From: Candidatus Obscuribacterium magneticum
GTDB taxonomy: Bacteria; Elusimicrobiota; Elusimicrobia; F11
DNA length: 64,000 nt
Reading direction: 5' to 3'
Assembly (NCBI GenBank): GCA_020523905.1
Contig: JAJAPZ010000009.1
Coordinates: 1 to 64,000, forward strand
Shown here: positions 47,770-56,108 of the stretch, piece by piece
How the letters are laid out: every line of letters starts with the position of its first letter
Position numbering within the stretch: the first letter of the stretch is position 1
Position numbers and translations under genes: made by a program
The notes under the pieces: model-generated
Told to the model about the DNA's origin: nothing
The model's input: the letters and a program-made list of their open reading frames with translations, nothing else
Databases searched by the model: none

Positions 47770-48257
47770 ACTTTTTTCTTTCGTTTTTTAGGGAGGGTGT
47801 CGGACCACTTGGCTTTAATTTTATAGTTGAATTTTCCGACTTCGATGATGTAGTCCTGTCCCCTTTCTTTGTAGGGTATTTTGCGATCGAGTTGAATGGA
47901 AAAAAGCTGCCGGTCGCCCGGATTCATGGCGGATTCCTCCAGTTGGGCTTTGACCACGGCTTTTGGTTTTGTGAGGGTGGTGCCGCCAATTTCCACAACC
48001 AGATAGATTTTGTAGGCCGGCTTGGGGCCCGCGTTGAAAAGTTGGCCTTCAACACAGAGCTTCTCCGTCGGGCAGAGGTCCGACGGCTCTTGCCATTCAA
48101 TTTGGATGTCGGCTGTGGAAACGGGCCTTTTGGGCGGGGGTTTGATCTTCTGGGTGTCGTAGGCGGGGATGACTTTGGGTTCTTGGCCGGAGGCGGGGGG
48201 AAGAAAAAAGAAGAGCAGGAATATTGTGAAAGATGTCTGAATTAGATACAAAATCAT
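47766..48257 (-). CDS. Secreted protein of unknown function
   Basis: 163 residues. A signal peptide (FTIFLLFFFLPPASGQ) is followed by a proline-rich stretch and a beta-sandwich-like domain with one cysteine pair (DLCPTEKLCVEGQLFNAGPKPAYKI). The pattern of GQLFNAGPKPAYKIYLVVEI resembles FxLYD/CARDB-type domains that bind other exported proteins; this is a weak resemblance. It ends with a lysine/arginine tail (PKKRKKKV). Confidence 0.7.
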   Translation of the reverse strand: MILYLIQTSFTIFLLFFFLPPASGQEPKVIPAYDTQKIKPPPKRPVSTADIQIEWQEPSDLCPTEKLCVEGQLFNAGPKPAYKIYLVVEIGGTTLTKPKAVVKAQLEESAMNPGDRQLFSIQLDRKIPYKERGQDYIIEVGKFNYKIKAKWSDTLPKKRKKKV

Positions 48258-48310
48258 GAGCGGATTTTAATGTTTATTCCGGACGTTTGAAACAGCGGGA
48301 GGAAAAAACC

Positions 48311-48688
48311 ATGGGGCGCATATTGATAGCCGATGACGAAGAGCACATCTTAGGGGTCATGACCGATGTTCTGGAGTCCGCCGGCCACGAGGTCACCGGC
48401 GTCACCGATGGCGAGCAGGCCCTGGCCATGCTTGAGAAAAAAAACTTTGATGTGGCCTTGATCGACGTCATGATGCCCAAATTGGATGGTTATCATCTGG
48501 TCACGAAAATTCAGGGTCTAAAGAATCCCCCCAAGGTGGCCATTGTCACCGCCCGCAATTTCGATACGGACAGCCGCATCATCCATGCCGTCGGCGCCGC
48601 CGCTTTCTTGCCCAAACCTTTTTCAAAGCACGAACTCATCGATGTCGTCAACAAACTGCTGGGTTCCGCCGGCGCCCAGCAAAAATAA
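48311..48688 (+). CDS. CheY-like single-domain response regulator
   Basis: 125 residues, a bare receiver domain with no output domain. The acidic pocket is in IADDEEH, the phosphorylated aspartate in LIDVMMPKLDGY (near 53), the switch threonine in IVTARN and the lysine in LPKPFS. The ATG at 48311 has GGGAGG eight bases upstream; TTG at 48287 in the same frame is unlikely. No histidine kinase is in the window, so its partner is unknown. Confidence 0.93.
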   Translation: MGRILIADDEEHILGVMTDVLESAGHEVTGVTDGEQALAMLEKKNFDVALIDVMMPKLDGYHLVTKIQGLKNPPKVAIVTARNFDTDSRIIHAVGAAAFLPKPFSKHELIDVVNKLLGSAGAQQK

Positions 48689-48732
48689 AGTCTTACGATC
48701 CATTCAATTCCTTGAGTTTCTGAGGTAAATCG

Positions 48733-49155
48733 ATGCGGAAACATAGTAAGCATTTCTGCCTTTTTGGGGGATTGGTTTTCGTGGCCATGGCTTTTGCCGA
48801 GGACACCTCTTTATTAAAAGATTACGTGATCCAGGAAAATTTTGGATACATTTTCGCGCGGGCCAGCGCTCCCATCCCCCCTGAAGTTCCCGATAATACC
48901 CAGGCCAAGGCGCTCTCACGAGAAGCTGCTATTGTCATCGGTCAGACCCGGCTGTTGAATCATATCCTCCAGAAAAAAACGCGGTCCAAAAAGACGCTGG
49001 CCGAAGCGGAGGTTCCTTCGCTGAATCTCCAGAAAACCGTGCGTGGGTTTATAATGGGGGCCGCGGTGATGGAAACGCGCTGGGAAGAGGGGAAGTGCAG
49101 GGTGACCCTGCGCTTGAGCAAACGTCAATTAAAAGAGATTTTACGCCGCAATTGA
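48733..49155 (+). CDS. Secreted protein, LPP20-like
   Basis: 140 residues with a signal peptide ending AMAFA. The mature part has AKALSREAAIVIGQTRLLNHIL and RGFIMGAAVMETRWEEGKCRVTLRL, an arrangement like the LPP20/DUF4384-type small exported domains (a long helix followed by strands). There is no lipobox. The match is from general appearance only. A second exported protein starts 17 bases downstream. Confidence 0.65.
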   Translation: MRKHSKHFCLFGGLVFVAMAFAEDTSLLKDYVIQENFGYIFARASAPIPPEVPDNTQAKALSREAAIVIGQTRLLNHILQKKTRSKKTLAEAEVPSLNLQKTVRGFIMGAAVMETRWEEGKCRVTLRLSKRQLKEILRRN

Positions 49156-49172
49156 CCGATATTGGGGGGGGA

Positions 49173-49841
49173 ATGAGGTCAAAGAGCGGAATTTTTCTTC
49201 CCTTCTTTCTTTTTCTGATCGTCTTTTGGGCTTTTTCCAGCCGGGCGGAGTCGGCGCCCCGCAAAAAAATAATCTCTTACCATGAGGTCACCTTTGATAT
49301 CCCCTTTGAAGGCGGGGGGATGATGAATTATGCCCGGATGTGGGCGTTCTCCAGGTACGTGCACGCCGGTTTTTACGCGAGCGGCGGTGTGATTGAGCGG
49401 AGGATCGATGTTTCCCATCCTTTGTATCCGGATTTGACCATGCGCACGAAGGCCTTGGTCCTCCCTTTGTTCGGGCCGCGCGTCACGCTCCTGTATCACT
49501 TTATCGGGCTTTCCATCGGGGTGGGGGCCTTCTATGCCAAGACGGATCTCGAAGTGGAGGGCCCAGGGATAACGACATTAAAAGGCGATGTTCGGGGGTG
49601 GGGCACGGGGATTTATGCCCCCTTTCTCATAGCGGACTTTTATAACGAGAAGAGGGATATGTTTTTTGGGTTCGGATTTGGCGGCTACTGGGGAACGTCG
49701 TATCCGGATTTAAAGGCGTCGTCGGACTCGTTGACCGTCACCACGGACGAATCGCCATTAAATACGCTGACGTTTCAATTCCGATGGCGGTGGATTGAAG
49801 GGCGGCGGGAGCGGTTGAAAGCTCACGAAGAGGATTTTTAA
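49173..49841 (+). CDS. Exported protein of unknown function, possibly a small outer-membrane barrel
   Basis: 222 residues from the ATG at 49173, behind a run of G residues that can serve as ribosome site. A signal peptide (FFLFLIVFWAFSSRAES) is followed by alternating hydrophobic/polar strands rich in Gly and aromatic residues (FIGLSIGVGAFYAKTDLEV, FFGFGFGGYWGTSYPDL). This is barrel-like. The end overlaps the convergent gene by four bases. Confidence 0.65.
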   Translation: MRSKSGIFLPFFLFLIVFWAFSSRAESAPRKKIISYHEVTFDIPFEGGGMMNYARMWAFSRYVHAGFYASGGVIERRIDVSHPLYPDLTMRTKALVLPLFGPRVTLLYHFIGLSIGVGAFYAKTDLEVEGPGITTLKGDVRGWGTGIYAPFLIADFYNEKRDMFFGFGFGGYWGTSYPDLKASSDSLTVTTDESPLNTLTFQFRWRWIEGRRERLKAHEEDF

Positions 49842-50464
49842 AAGGGCAGTTGGAAGAAGGTGGGGATGAAAGTGGCCCCGTTGATTTTGATGCTTTTGAG
49901 GTGTTCGAGGTATTCCAGCAGAAAGATGATGATCATCAACCACATTACATCTTTCATCGATTTGAAAACCGACCGTGGGTTGATGGTGATTTGCGTCCTT
50001 GTCCAGTAGTTTCGAAAGCGCGGGATGAAGCGAGGCGCCTGCGCGCAGTAGGACTCGAATTCAGACCCAAAAATACGCTTTAAATTCTGTTCTTCCGCGT
50101 AGACAACCACTCCATAATAGGCCCAAAACAGGGGGATGATGGCGAGGCTGAGGGGCAAATGATGAGCTCCCAAAGAGACGCCGACAGCCCCAAGAAATGA
50201 GAATACATAAAGGGGGTTACGCGACATTGAATAGGGCCCGTCTTTGCAAAGCTCCTTGTTTTTCCTTCCACTGATATAAAGTCCGCACCACAGCCGGCCC
50301 ATGGCCGCCATAGCGATAAGGACATATCCCAACTCTTCTAAAATTTCATGATAAAGACGCTCCTCCAGAGGCCGTGAGAAAAGGATGAGGAAGAAGAAGA
50401 GGAGGGAAAAAATCCAGGTTATAAAAATGCGGTGGTTGGCCATGAATTCGGCGAGCTTTCTCAT
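49838..50464 (-). CDS. Membrane methyltransferase of the isoprenylcysteine carboxyl methyltransferase (ICMT/PEMT) family
   Basis: 208 residues with about five membrane helices. [20 protein letters not shown] and the C-terminal [26 protein letters not shown] are the SAM-binding signature of the family. Bacterial members methylate small isoprenoid or lipid substrates, mostly unknown. An extra 50 or so residues with another hydrophobic helix follow the signature. The ATG overlaps the leuD stop (ATGA), so it is translated with leuCD, an unusual partnership. Confidence 0.8.
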   Translation of the reverse strand: MRKLAEFMANHRIFITWIFSLLFFFLILFSRPLEERLYHEILEELGYVLIAMAAMGRLWCGLYISGRKNKELCKDGPYSMSRNPLYVFSFLGAVGVSLGAHHLPLSLAIIPLFWAYYGVVVYAEEQNLKRIFGSEFESYCAQAPRFIPRFRNYWTRTQITINPRSVFKSMKDVMWLMIIIFLLEYLEHLKSIKINGATFIPTFFQLPF

Positions 50465-51063
50465 GCCGCGGCCTTCCCCTGTTTTTTTTCGTAGGCGGCG
50501 ATTTTGTCCTCATGTTGAAGGGTGAGACCGATGTCATCCAGCCCGTTCAGGAGACAGTGTTTCCGGAACGAGTTGACCTCGAAGGGGATCGTTTTTCCCG
50601 CGGGCGATTGGATTGATTGCTCTTCGAGATCCACCGTCAATTGATAGCCGGGCTGCGGTTTGGCCTCTTTAAATAGTTCCTCAACGACGGAGGAGGGAAG
50701 AACGATGGGAAGGATCCCGTTTTTAAAGCAATTGTTAAAGAAGATGTCTGCGAAAGAAGGGGCGATGAGGACCCGAAAACCGTATTCCTGAATGGCCCAG
50801 GGGGCGTGTTCCCGTGAGCTTCCGCAGCCGAAGTTGTCTCGGGTGAGGAGGATGGTGGCGCCTTTGTAGCGTGGCTTGTTGAGTTCGAAGTCCGGGTTGG
50901 GCGTTTTTCCGTCTTTCAGATAGCGCCAGTCGTAAAATAAAAACGGACCGAATCCGGTGCGCTCCACCCGTTTCAAGAATTGCTTCGGGATCATTTGGTC
51001 CGTATCGACGTGCTGAGAATCGAGAAGAGCCACCAGCCCCTTGTGTTTTCTGAAAGGTTCCAC
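50461..51063 (-). CDS. leuD: 3-isopropylmalate dehydratase small subunit
   Basis: 200 residues. I choose the GTG at 51063, which shares one base with the leuC stop and has GGGAG eight bases upstream within leuC; the protein then begins MEPFRKHKG like other LeuD. Signatures: [15 protein letters not shown] and [15 protein letters not shown], with [14 protein letters not shown]. With LeuC it isomerises 2-isopropylmalate to 3-isopropylmalate in leucine synthesis. Confidence 0.95.
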   Translation of the reverse strand: MEPFRKHKGLVALLDSQHVDTDQMIPKQFLKRVERTGFGPFLFYDWRYLKDGKTPNPDFELNKPRYKGATILLTRDNFGCGSSREHAPWAIQEYGFRVLIAPSFADIFFNNCFKNGILPIVLPSSVVEELFKEAKPQPGYQLTVDLEEQSIQSPAGKTIPFEVNSFRKHCLLNGLDDIGLTLQHEDKIAAYEKKQGKAAA

Positions 51064-52472
51064 TATTTGTACTCCCATTTTCGGATGTCGAAAAAACAAC
51101 CTTTGACGGCCGCGGCCGCCGCCATGGCGGGGCTGACCAGGTGCGTCCGGCCGTCTTTCCCCTGGCGGCCCTCGAAGTTTCGGTTGGAGGTGCTGGCGCA
51201 GCGCTCCCCCGGTTCCAGGATGTCTTCGTTCATTCCCAGACACATGCTGCAGCCCGACTCCCGCCATTCAAAACCGGCGTCGGTAAAGATTTTATCCAAT
51301 CCTTCTTTTTCAGCCTCTGCCTTCACATGCTGAGAGCCGGGGACGACCATGGCTTTCACTCGTGTGGCGAGGTGGTAGCCTTTGACGACCTTGGCCGCGG
51401 CCCGGAGGTCTTCAATGCGGCCATTGGTGCAGCTGCCAATAAAGACACGATCGATGGGAAGCCCCGCCATCGGCTGGTTGGGTTTAAGACCCATATAAGA
51501 CAGCGCTTTTTCATAGGTGTTTTTGAGGTTGGGATCCTGGATTTTTGACGGGTCCGGCGTTTTCCCATCGATGGTACAACCCATGCCGGGGCTTGTTCCC
51601 CAGGTGACTTGGGGGGACACCTCGCTAACGTCAATCTCAATGACCTTGTCGTAGCGGGCCCCCGGGTCTGTCCGAAGAGAACGCCACTTTTCAACGGCTT
51701 TATCAAACGCCGGGCCCTGGGGGGCGCGGGGTTTTCCGCGCAGATAATCGAATGTCTTTTCGTCCGGGGCGACCAATCCCGCCCGGGCGCCGGCTTCGAT
51801 CGACATGTTGCACACCGTCAGGCGCTCTTCCAGGCTGAAATCCCGAATGACTTGTCCCGTATACTCGACGGCATGGCCCGTTGCGCCGTCCGTCCCAATT
51901 TTATGGATGACGTGCAGGATGACGTCTTTGGCCGTGATCCCGTGCGGGAGGCGGCCGTTCAAGCGGATCTCCATGGTTTTGGGCTTAAATTGTTGCAGGC
52001 ACTGTGTGGCCAGGACATGCTCCACCTCGCTGGTGCCGATGCCGAAGGCCAGCGCCCCGAAAGCCCCGTGGGTGGAGGTGTGGCTGTCTCCGCAGACGAT
52101 GGTTTTCCCCGGTTGGGTAAGGCCCAATTCCGGCCCGATCACATGAACGACCCCATTATTCGGGTCTTCTATATCGAGGATTTCGATGCCGAATTCCATG
52201 CAATTTTTGAGCAGGGTTTCGACGGCCTTTTTGGAGGCAGCGTCTTTGATGGGCCGCCCCCTGTCTGTCGTGGGGATGTTGTGGTCCAAGGTGGCCACGG
52301 TCAGCTCGGGCCGCCGGACCTTCCGTTTGTCCAAACGGAGCCCCTCAAACGCCTGGGCACTCGTCACCTCGTGGATCAGGTGCAGGTCGATATATAGGAT
52401 GGATGCTTTCCCCGGTTCTTCATGAACCGCGTGGGCATCCCAGATCTTTTCAATGATGGTTTTTGGAGTCAT
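51063..52472 (-). CDS. leuC: 3-isopropylmalate dehydratase large subunit
   Basis: 469 residues, typical length, from the ATG at 52472. The three cysteines that hold the [4Fe-4S] cluster are in [14 protein letters not shown] and [31 protein letters not shown] is the other signature. A GTG at 52487 in frame is less likely as it directly abuts GGGA. No leuA or leuB is in the window. Confidence 0.96.
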   Translation of the reverse strand: MTPKTIIEKIWDAHAVHEEPGKASILYIDLHLIHEVTSAQAFEGLRLDKRKVRRPELTVATLDHNIPTTDRGRPIKDAASKKAVETLLKNCMEFGIEILDIEDPNNGVVHVIGPELGLTQPGKTIVCGDSHTSTHGAFGALAFGIGTSEVEHVLATQCLQQFKPKTMEIRLNGRLPHGITAKDVILHVIHKIGTDGATGHAVEYTGQVIRDFSLEERLTVCNMSIEAGARAGLVAPDEKTFDYLRGKPRAPQGPAFDKAVEKWRSLRTDPGARYDKVIEIDVSEVSPQVTWGTSPGMGCTIDGKTPDPSKIQDPNLKNTYEKALSYMGLKPNQPMAGLPIDRVFIGSCTNGRIEDLRAAAKVVKGYHLATRVKAMVVPGSQHVKAEAEKEGLDKIFTDAGFEWRESGCSMCLGMNEDILEPGERCASTSNRNFEGRQGKDGRTHLVSPAMAAAAAVKGCFFDIRKWEYK

Positions 52473-52556
52473 AAAATTAAGCAGCACTCCCTATAACAAT
52501 ATCGGACACGTGAAGGTTTCTTCGATGAGGCGGGCTATTTTGGGGGAAACGCCGGT

Positions 52557-52901
52557 TTATTTCGAGCGGTCCTTGATTTTCTCAGCCAGTTGGCCCACCA
52601 GTTTTTTGGCTTGGCGCAGACCATCGGCAGCGGCCTCCTGAGCTTTTTGGGCCCCGATTTTCCCCTGCACGGCGCCGGCGTCCACGACGCGTTTCATCTT
52701 TTTCGTTAAACGATGGGCGGAGTCGCTGTCTTTTGCCACTTTGAGAGAACGGACCACGGATGTGGAAATTAGCTTTAACGCTTTCGAAAGGTCCTTCTCC
52801 AAGGTTTTTAGTTCCTTGCTGGTGCGCATTTCATTAAAAGCCTTGGCGAGTTCGATGCCGAAGCCTTTCAATTCTTCTCCCAGATTTTGTTTTTTGGGCA
52901 T
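52557..52901 (-). CDS. Small helical protein of unknown function
   Basis: 114 residues, lysine-rich and almost wholly alpha-helical or coiled-coil by appearance (ELKTLEKDLSKALKLISTSV, KAQEAAADGLRQAKKLVGQL). No signal peptide and no cysteine. AGGAGG six bases before the ATG supports translation. It has the look of a cytosolic structural or partner protein, with no recognisable family. It lies upstream of leuCD on the same strand with an 84-base gap. Confidence 0.65.
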   Translation of the reverse strand: MPKKQNLGEELKGFGIELAKAFNEMRTSKELKTLEKDLSKALKLISTSVVRSLKVAKDSDSAHRLTKKMKRVVDAGAVQGKIGAQKAQEAAADGLRQAKKLVGQLAEKIKDRSK

Positions 52902-52999
52902 TGCTGACCTCCTTCTTTGCCCCCAATTCTACTTGGTATCGAGAAGATGTGGTAGAGTGATTTTGTCGTCCCTTCCCAAAAAGCTATTCTTCTGAAGCG

Positions 53000-54277
53000 A
53001 TGCGATTTCTTATCTTTTTTATTTCCGCCTTGGCTCTCGGCCCGGGAATTTTTGCCGCCGATGTAGAGTGGGTGAGCGACCCCCGTGACTTCCCCGCGCA
53101 CGTGAAGGCATCCGATCATCGTCCGACGGTGAGTGCGGATGGGACGTTTATTGTTTACGAGTCACTTCCTTTTAACAACGATCTGGGTGATTCGTTTCCC
53201 CGGGGCCTTTTCTGGGTGGACGTGAAGAATAAGACGAGGGGGGAAATCAAAGGGGACAACCGCCCCGGTTTTTACGGGGGCGGTTTCGTGAGTACGAGCG
53301 GCCGGGACATTGCCTTCCATTACTATTCCACCTCGATTGTGAGTGGAATTCTCGTTTACAATCGGAAGGAAAATAAAAAGAATCTCCCCAACCCGCCCCG
53401 CTTTTCTGACATCTTTGTTTATGACCGTCGAGCGGGGATTTTCCATCCCATCACCAGGGGATTGGAGGGCCGCGCGCACGAGGGGGAGGCCCTCTATCCG
53501 AGGGTGGATAAAACCGGCCGGTTTGTCCTGTTTACCTCCAATGCCACGAATCTGATTCCGGGACTTTCCGTCGGAACCCGCCAGGTCACCCTTTATGATC
53601 GGTTGGACGACGTTTTTCAACTCATCAGCCGGTCCACCGAGGGGGCTCCGGGCAACCGTTTAAGTGCCGAGCCCCGGATGAGCCGGCAGGCTCGGTTTAT
53701 CGCTTACCGCTCACAGGCCACAAACCTGGCGCCCGGCGTCGCCCCTGAATCTCTCGTCACTCATCTCTATTTGTGGGACCGCCAAAAGGGGACGACCACC
53801 CGTGTGAACGCGGTGGAAAAAGGGTTCGATGCGCAGGACCGCAGTGGCCGGTTTGATATGGATGAGCGGGGCGATTATTTGGTTTTTGAAGGATTGAAAC
53901 GAAGTTCAAGTTCGTGGGAAAACGCCCCGGAGGCGGGCGATCTATTTTGGTTTGATCGTCGTCAAGATCGCGTCCAGTGCCTGACCCGTGGATTTTATCC
54001 GGGCCAGGCCTATTCCCCCACCATCAGCGGGGATGGCCGGTTCGTCGCTTTTCTCGTTCAGGAAAGTTCGGGGGCTTCAACCGGCGTTGGCCTCGCCATC
54101 CATGACCGGCGGACAAATCAGTGGAAAAAAGTCTTTTCGTCGGAAAGGATAGCCAATCCAGCCCTCTCCAAGGACGGAACGGTGGTGGTCTTTGAAGCGG
54201 CGCCGCCGGACGGGGGGGGAACGCCGGGGGCCGCGGGGACCCTTATTGGTCTGGTTAAAAACCCCCTTATCAAATAA
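53000..54277 (+). CDS. Secreted TolB/PD40-type beta-propeller protein
   Basis: 425 residues with a signal peptide (LIFFISALALGPGIFA). The body repeats blades with the pattern SADGTFIVYES, DKTGRFVLFTSNATNLIPG, SRQARFIAYRSQATNLAPG and SGDGRFVAFLV, each followed by a strand naming a linked ligand site (LYDRLDDVF, LWDRQKG, IHDRRTNQW). This is a PD40-like propeller of about six blades, exported to the periplasm or surface. Ligand unknown. Confidence 0.85.
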   Translation: MRFLIFFISALALGPGIFAADVEWVSDPRDFPAHVKASDHRPTVSADGTFIVYESLPFNNDLGDSFPRGLFWVDVKNKTRGEIKGDNRPGFYGGGFVSTSGRDIAFHYYSTSIVSGILVYNRKENKKNLPNPPRFSDIFVYDRRAGIFHPITRGLEGRAHEGEALYPRVDKTGRFVLFTSNATNLIPGLSVGTRQVTLYDRLDDVFQLISRSTEGAPGNRLSAEPRMSRQARFIAYRSQATNLAPGVAPESLVTHLYLWDRQKGTTTRVNAVEKGFDAQDRSGRFDMDERGDYLVFEGLKRSSSSWENAPEAGDLFWFDRRQDRVQCLTRGFYPGQAYSPTISGDGRFVAFLVQESSGASTGVGLAIHDRRTNQWKKVFSSERIANPALSKDGTVVVFEAAPPDGGGTPGAAGTLIGLVKNPLIK

Positions 54278-54405
54278 ACAGTTGCACTTTCCCTATGAAA
54301 ATTTTCGTGCAAAGGCCCTAGATAATAGATATATTCTCCCCGCCTTATTGGTCGTTCAATTTTCAGTGTAACGTTGGAATTCTAAGTGAGATTGAAGGAG
54401 GAACC

Positions 54406-54663
54406 ATGGCAAGGAAACCGAGTGCGGCATTCATGAAGCCTTTGCAGCCTTCGGGCGCCCTGGCGGAGGTCGTTGGCAGCCGAGCCCTTCCCCGGACGGA
54501 AGTGACGAAGAAGCTTTGGGCTTATATCCGCAAGCACAAGCTGCAGGACTCGAAAAATAGGAGAAATATCAACGCCGATGAGAAGTTAAAGGCCGTTTTC
54601 GGCGGGAAGAAGTCGGTCAATATGTTTGAGATGACGAAGCTCGTCAGCAAACATTTGAAATAA
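54406..54663 (+). CDS. SWIB/MDM2 domain protein
   Basis: 85 residues, nearly all one SWIB domain: ALPRTEVTKKLWAYIRKHKL, then DSKNRRNINADEKLKAVFG and MFEMTKLVSKHL. GGAGG lies seven bases before the ATG. SWIB domains are known from eukaryotic chromatin remodelling subunits and from a few bacterial groups, among them Chlamydiae, where they have been linked to nucleoid or topoisomerase function. It is monocistronic, with its own terminator. Confidence 0.92.
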   Translation: MARKPSAAFMKPLQPSGALAEVVGSRALPRTEVTKKLWAYIRKHKLQDSKNRRNINADEKLKAVFGGKKSVNMFEMTKLVSKHLK

Positions 54664-54684
54664 TATCGATCGAATGTTCTTAAG

Positions 54685-54725
54685 AAAAGCGCATCGGCGA
54701 GGCAACTCTCCGATGCGCTTTTTGT
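54685..54725 (+). terminator. Rho-independent terminator after the SWIB gene
   Basis: AAAAGCGCATCGG and CCGATGCGCTTTT form a 13-bp perfect stem, extended inside by GAG/CTC around a GCAA loop, followed by TTTGTTTT. It works well in the plus direction and, with its leading A run, may also work in reverse. Confidence 0.92.
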
Positions 54726-54735
54726 TTTAACGCGG

Positions 54736-55509
54736 ATGAAGATCAAAGACAAGGTCATTGTCATCACCGGCGCCTCCAGCGGGATCGGGAAGGAGCTGGC
54801 CTTTCAACTGGCCAAGAAAGGCGCCCGCGTGGTTCTGGCGGCCCGGAACGTACAGGCCCTGGAGGAGATTGCCGGCCAGATCGAGAAAGAGGGGGGCGTG
54901 GCCCTGGCGGTTCCGGCCGACATCTCGCAACGCTTCCATGTGGCCCGCCTCATGCAGCGGACGGATATTGAATTCGGCCGCCTGGATGTTCTCATCAACA
55001 ACGCAGGGATTTCTCACCGGCCCGGGATCATCACCGAAATTGAAGAGTCGGATTTTCGCTCGACCATGGAAACCAACTTCATGGGGAGTGTTTACGGGGT
55101 TTGGGCCGCCGTTCCCCTCATGGAGAAGCACGGCGGGGGCCTCATCGTCTTTGTGACCTCCGCGATCGGCAAGCGGGGGGTGCCTCGCAGCGCCGGTTAC
55201 TGCGCTTCAAAATTTGCCGTGGAGGGCTTGGCGGAATCGATCCGCCCGGAGCTGGCGCCAAAGAACATACGTGTTTTGACCGTTTGTCCGCCGGGCGTGG
55301 ACACGCCGTTTTTCGAGAAAAATTACCGGCAGGACGTGCGGCGTTACCGGTTGCATCCCGTTCAAAAAATCGCCCACTTGATCGTGAAGGCCGTCGAAAA
55401 AGAGAAACGGGGGGTCCTGCTCACGTTGGATTCCAAGGCCCTTTATTGGGCCAATGTTTTTTTCCCCCGGCTTCTGGATTGGGTCTTGGCCAAGGTCAAA
55501 AGGAGCTAG
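54736..55509 (+). CDS. Short-chain dehydrogenase/reductase
   Basis: 257 residues of the classical SDR fold: TGASSGIG cofactor motif at 11-18, NNAG near 91-94, catalytic serine in VTSAIG and YCASK (YxxxK) near 155-159. The basic residue in AARN after the second strand suggests NADP. The C-terminal tail (LDSKALYWANVFFPRLLDWVL) is hydrophobic and may attach to membrane. Substrate unknown. A GGDEF protein starts five bases after the stop. Confidence 0.92.
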   Translation: MKIKDKVIVITGASSGIGKELAFQLAKKGARVVLAARNVQALEEIAGQIEKEGGVALAVPADISQRFHVARLMQRTDIEFGRLDVLINNAGISHRPGIITEIEESDFRSTMETNFMGSVYGVWAAVPLMEKHGGGLIVFVTSAIGKRGVPRSAGYCASKFAVEGLAESIRPELAPKNIRVLTVCPPGVDTPFFEKNYRQDVRRYRLHPVQKIAHLIVKAVEKEKRGVLLTLDSKALYWANVFFPRLLDWVLAKVKRS

Positions 55510-55514
55510 AAATC

Positions 55515-56033
55515 ATGCCCGAACCAAGCGAGTCCTACGTTTCTCCCTCTTTAACGGATCCGGTCACCGAGCTCTATAACCGGAAGCAGCTCTTTCGACG
55601 GGCGCAGGAACAGGTGGCGCGCTGTGACCGGACCCGGGAAACCATCGCTCTTGTTTTGTGGGATATCGATGGGTTCATCGAATTTAACAATCAATACGGG
55701 CAGGCCGCCGGGGATCAATTTTTGAGGAAGGTGGCGGAGCAGATCCGCCAATCGGTTCGGACGTATGACGAGGCTTTTCGCTCCGGTCCCGATGAATTCT
55801 GCGCCCTTTTGATGCCCGCCGATGTGAAGACGGCCGAGGAGGTCACCCGCCGGGTGAGCGAAGCTGTCTCAAAAAAGCTGTTTGCCGACGATCCCACCTA
55901 TGCCCACCACCGCTTTTCCATTTCCCATGGGATTGTGACCTATCCAGGAACGGACAAACATCCGGAAGCGCTTTATCATTCCGCGACCCAAGCTCTCTAC
56001 CGCTACCAGCGCGTGGAAGGGGTCCGGTCTTAG
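55515..56033 (+). CDS. GGDEF-domain protein with altered active-site motif
   Basis: 172 residues, almost only a GGDEF domain: DPVTELYNRKQLFRRA at the start, LVLWDIDGFIEFNNQYGQAAGD, and at 89-95 RSGPDEF where RxGGDEF is expected. Proline in place of the second glycine makes diguanylate cyclase activity doubtful; it could be a c-di-GMP or GTP sensor. There is no sensory domain, so control must come from a partner. ATG at 55515 follows AGGAG. It is in an operon with the SDR gene. Confidence 0.87.
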   Translation: MPEPSESYVSPSLTDPVTELYNRKQLFRRAQEQVARCDRTRETIALVLWDIDGFIEFNNQYGQAAGDQFLRKVAEQIRQSVRTYDEAFRSGPDEFCALLMPADVKTAEEVTRRVSEAVSKKLFADDPTYAHHRFSISHGIVTYPGTDKHPEALYHSATQALYRYQRVEGVRS

Positions 56034-56037
56034 GGGA

Positions 56038-56108
56038 GAAGGAGAAGGGGTCAAGTCGCGACATGCGACATTTTTTGTCGCATGTCGCGACTTGACCCCT
56101 TCTCCTTC
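56038..56108. repeat. Perfect 32-bp inverted repeat, family R4, between convergent genes
   Basis: Two perfect 32-bp arms (56038-56069 and 56077-56108) enclose ATTTTTT. The arm contains GGGGTCAAGTCGCGACATGC. The last arm base belongs to the stop codon of the TPR gene. It sits between two converging genes, where it could end both transcripts. Confidence 0.95.

Noticed and set aside
50461..51267. LeuD with 67 more residues, or starting at ATG 51078
   Set aside because: The extra part overlaps leuC out of frame; GTG 51063 has a well-spaced GGGAG and gives the family's normal N-terminus.
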